64,000 nucleotides of DNA from Gemmata massiliana (GTDB lineage: Bacteria > Planctomycetota > Planctomycetia > Gemmatales > Gemmataceae). The stretch covers positions 9,693,738-9,757,737 of the forward strand of contig NZ_LR593886.1 in the NCBI RefSeq assembly GCF_901538265.1. Reading direction: 5' to 3'. The notes below the pieces were generated by a model that searched no databases, was not told the DNA's origin, and saw only the letters and a list, made by a program, of their open reading frames with translations. Positions 61,946 through 64,000 of this stretch are shown here, one piece after another. A program made the translations under genes and the position numbers. Positions within the stretch are counted from its first letter, which is position 1. Every line of letters starts with the position of its first letter.

Positions 61946-63394
61946 ATGGACCTCAATGACGGCCAAATCTACGAAATGCAGGGTTCCGGTAAAAACCCGT
62001 ACAAGATCAAAAACGTTGGCGGCGTGTATTCCTGTTCCTGCCCCGCGTGGCTCAATCAAAACGCGCCGAGTAACGCGCGCACGTGCAAACACATCCGCAA
62101 ACTCCGCGGCGATGCGGTCGAAGAACTGCGCCTCGCGAGCGCGGGCGAACTGCTACCTCCCAAACCCAAGGGGGCGGAAGACAAGAAAGAGCTGCCGCTG
62201 CTCCAGGGCGAGCCCTGGGACGAGAAGCAAGACCTCACCGGTTGGTGGATGAGCGAAAAGCTCGACGGCGTGCGGGCGTACTGGGACGGCAAGCAGTTCC
62301 TCTCGCGCGGGTACAACATCTACTACGCCCCGGACTGGTTCACCGCGGGACTGCCCAATCACCCGCTCGACGGCGAACTGTGGATCGCGCGCAAGAAGTT
62401 CCAGCCCGCCACCGATATCGCAAAAAGCCAGGGAACGCCGGACCGCTGGAAAGATCTCCGGTACCTCGTTTTTGACGCGCCCGATGCCTCCGGTCCATTC
62501 GAGGACCGGGTGAAGTTCCTGAGTACCGCTGCGCCCACCTGGAAGAACCAGTTCACGTCCCTGGTCGAGCACATCGCTTGTACCGGGAACGACCACGTCC
62601 GGGCCGAACTTGAGAGAGTGACCGGGCTCGGTGGCGAGGGGCTGATGCTCCGCAAGCCTGGTTCCCTTTACGAGCGCGTGCGTTCCTCAACGATCCTGAA
62701 GGTCAAAAAGTTCCTCGACATGGAAGTGGTCGTAACGGACTACGAACCGGGTGAGGGGCGGCACGCCGGGCGCGTGGGGGCACTGTGGGTGCGCCTGAGT
62801 ACCGGCGTCACGTGCAAAGTGGGTACGGGGCTCAAAGACAAGGACCGCGACAATCCGCCCGCAAAGGGAAGCATTATCACTGTGAAGTATCAGGAGCTGA
62901 CCGACGACGGCGCGCTGCGGTTCCCCGTGTACGTTGGTCCGCGTCCAGATGGGTATCCCAACGCCGTACCGCCCACGCGGAAAAAAGAAACGTTCGCTCC
63001 CGTTCCGGAACCGGTGAAAATCGGGAAAGCAACCGTTGCAGTGGTGCCTCCTGCGCCCGTGGTCGCCGCCGTAACACCGCCGAAACCGACAGAAGCCCCG
63101 AAACCCAAGTCCGAACCCAAACCCGTTCCTGCTTCTCCCCCAACTCCAACTGGAGGATCGACGATGGATACGACGACCAAACGGTATTTCGAGTTCGTGG
63201 ACGGTTCGTCCAACAAGTTCTGGGAAGTTTGGACCGAGGGCACCGACGTCGTCACGCAGTGGGGCAAGATCGGCACCCCCGGCCGCGAGACGCGCAAGGA
63301 GTTCTCAGACGCCGCCAAAACCCAGAAGGAGTACGACAAGCTCGTCGCCGAAAAGACCGGTAAGGGTTACTCGGAAAAGCCGCGCCCAGCGTAA
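61946..63394 (+). CDS. SWIM zinc finger - ATP-dependent DNA ligase - WGR fusion
   Basis: 482 residues from ATG 61946. Residues 1-60 hold a SWIM finger (C30, C32, C47, H49: CSCPAWLNQ...CKHI). Residues ~85-345 are an ATP-dependent DNA ligase core: adenylation Lys105 in SEKLDGVRAYW, GEGLMLRKP, a motif V Lys in STILKVKKF, and an OB domain to LRFPVYVGPRPDGYP. A Pro/Lys linker follows, then a WGR domain (about 407-475) with FEFVDGSSNKFWEVW and VTQWGKIGTPG. Minimal ligases of this type seal nicks; SWIM and WGR bind DNA or proteins. This combination is unusual. An internal SD-ATG pair precedes the WGR part. Confidence 0.88.
   Translation: MDLNDGQIYEMQGSGKNPYKIKNVGGVYSCSCPAWLNQNAPSNARTCKHIRKLRGDAVEELRLASAGELLPPKPKGAEDKKELPLLQGEPWDEKQDLTGWWMSEKLDGVRAYWDGKQFLSRGYNIYYAPDWFTAGLPNHPLDGELWIARKKFQPATDIAKSQGTPDRWKDLRYLVFDAPDASGPFEDRVKFLSTAAPTWKNQFTSLVEHIACTGNDHVRAELERVTGLGGEGLMLRKPGSLYERVRSSTILKVKKFLDMEVVVTDYEPGEGRHAGRVGALWVRLSTGVTCKVGTGLKDKDRDNPPAKGSIITVKYQELTDDGALRFPVYVGPRPDGYPNAVPPTRKKETFAPVPEPVKIGKATVAVVPPAPVVAAVTPPKPTEAPKPKSEPKPVPASPPTPTGGSTMDTTTKRYFEFVDGSSNKFWEVWTEGTDVVTQWGKIGTPGRETRKEFSDAAKTQKEYDKLVAEKTGKGYSEKPRPA
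63164..63394 (+). CDS. Possible internal start giving a free WGR protein
   Basis: Inside the ligase gene, GGAGG at 63152-63156 lies seven bases before an in-frame ATG at 63164, exactly at the start of the WGR domain (MDTTTKRYFEFVDG). Initiation here would yield a 76-residue stand-alone WGR protein in addition to the fusion. No independent evidence of use is visible. Confidence 0.35.
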   Translation: MDTTTKRYFEFVDGSSNKFWEVWTEGTDVVTQWGKIGTPGRETRKEFSDAAKTQKEYDKLVAEKTGKGYSEKPRPA

Positions 63395-63814
63395 CAGAAA
63401 CCGCGCTCACGCTCCCACGGCCACCAGCTCACGAGCCGGTGGCCGGTTCCTTTCGTGGCACAATTCGGCGCGATTCAAAATTTGGGAATTCTGCGTTTTC
63501 ATGACTGTCGGAAGTACCGGCACGAAGACGCGCAAAAGAAATCCGGCGCGTTGACCAACCGTGCGCGCTGGCACTAAGAATAGTCTCGTCCCGTCACCGT
63601 TCGTTACTCGCGATCGTTGTTCGCCGTCCCCCGCGCGGTCCCCATCCCGCGCCGTTAGTTCGCACTCGCCCCCTCAGTTGGCCGGCTGATTCCGGCCGTG
63701 TTGCCTTATTTTCTTTGTCCGGCGCTCCCGGTCTCGTACCGCGACCGCCTCCCCGCGCGCACCGGGTGCCCCAACGCGCCACGGCCCCCGCGCGCACCGA
63801 AAGGAACGCACTGA
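63395..63814. other. Intergenic region with hairpin
   Basis: 420 bases without a supported gene. A hairpin GGCCACC/GGTGGCC (63419-63444), with an inner GCTC/GAGC, is a likely terminator for the ligase gene. A GGCCGG/CCGGCC motif near 63669-63686 resembles part of the dispersed repeat. The promoter for the surface-protein gene should lie here. Confidence 0.5.
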
Positions 63815-64000
63815 ATGTCCGCGACCGCTCGCACGCTCTCCCAGTTCCTGCCGAAGTTGAGCACCCTCGAACAGCGCGAAGTCCCTGCTGTACTCGCTAT
63901 TTTCAACACCTCGACCCTCACCGTTATTGGGGACGGAAACGCGAACAACATCGTCGTCTCCGCCGACGCTACGGGCAACTTGCAGGTAACCAACAACGGC
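63815..64000 (+). CDS. Surface/extracellular protein, N-terminus only
   Basis: 62 residues to the window edge, from ATG 63815 with AAAGGAA upstream. The opening contains KLSTLEQREVPAVLA, the LEDRxVPA-like motif found at the N-terminus of very large planctomycete surface or secreted proteins. After it comes a beta-strand run (STLTVIGDGNANNIVVSADA) typical of repeat-rich adhesin-like chains. It is cut by the edge; most of the gene is not seen. Confidence 0.75.
   Translation, partial: MSATARTLSQFLPKLSTLEQREVPAVLAIFNTSTLTVIGDGNANNIVVSADATGNLQVTNNG

Noticed and set aside
1..64000. CRISPR arrays, prophage structural genes, restriction or toxin-antitoxin systems
   Set aside because: No regularly spaced repeats, cas genes, phage structural proteins or recognised defence modules were seen. 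The DUF7002-like protein alone is not enough to claim a toxin system.

Overview
The window looks like chromosomal DNA from a planctomycete of the family Gemmataceae (Gemmata-like). Supporting signs are high GC, several DUF1559 prepilin-like proteins with FTLIELLVVIA-type N-termini, planctomycete ECF sigma factors (one fused to TIGR03067 repeats), bacterial Ser/Thr kinases with planctomycete-type extensions, a BlaI/M56 pair, LEQREVPA-type surface proteins, and a bacterial RNase P RNA with a greatly enlarged helix. The exact species cannot be fixed from sequence reading alone.

Layout. 0-13 kb is mostly housekeeping: end of a DCC-family protein, YhaM-like exoribonuclease, RNase R, alpha/beta hydrolase, PyrF, two secreted proteins, a DJ-1/PfpI protein, a ClpS-like protein, rnpB, 6-phosphogluconate dehydrogenase, a DUF7002-like protein, a DUF202 protein and an OmpH-like protein. 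At 13.3-14 kb a tRNA-Ala(CGC) is followed by a decayed integrase. 14-18 kb holds a giant kinase-ATPase-repeat regulator. 18-29 kb is a surface/regulatory cluster: BlaI and M56 protease, four DUF1559 genes each with a small lipoprotein or membrane partner, a Tat-type lipoprotein metallophosphoesterase, a beta-propeller phytase and an ECF sigma factor. 29-36.5 kb has one intact kinase, a Nudix hydrolase and a visibly decaying stretch: a frameshifted ECF sigma gene, a kinase-WD40 gene with several frameshifts, and an internally deleted IS630-type element with recognisable ends.

36.5-48.4 kb carries zinc-ribbon membrane proteins, a lipoprotein with a barrel-like C-terminus, a secreted HEAT-like protein, a class III CoA-transferase, a Gfo/Idh/MocA oxidoreductase, a DUF1559-like protein, the ECF-TIGR03067 fusion and a PadR/permease-prefix pair. 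48.4-49 kb is an AT-rich intergenic island with direct and inverted repeats. 49-57 kb has an MBL-fold hydrolase, phosphoglycerate mutase (ApgM type), an AlkA-like glycosylase, a macro-domain protein and divergent queF/queC for queuosine synthesis. 57-62 kb has a PQQ-type beta-propeller with an EF-hand loop and a co-directional redox set (nitroreductase, zinc alcohol dehydrogenase, WrbA-like protein, SDR). The window ends with a SWIM / ATP-dependent DNA ligase / WGR fusion and the start of a large surface protein.

The most unusual points are: the long purine/pyrimidine hairpin in the P12 position of RNase P RNA; a dispersed inverted-repeat element in four intergenic places that supplies the stop codons of two genes; a repeat inserted in frame in rnr; the SWIM-ligase-WGR protein with a ribosome-binding site and ATG exactly at the WGR boundary; and the duplicated DUF1559-lipoprotein modules set around phosphate-releasing enzymes, which I propose as a candidate surface system.
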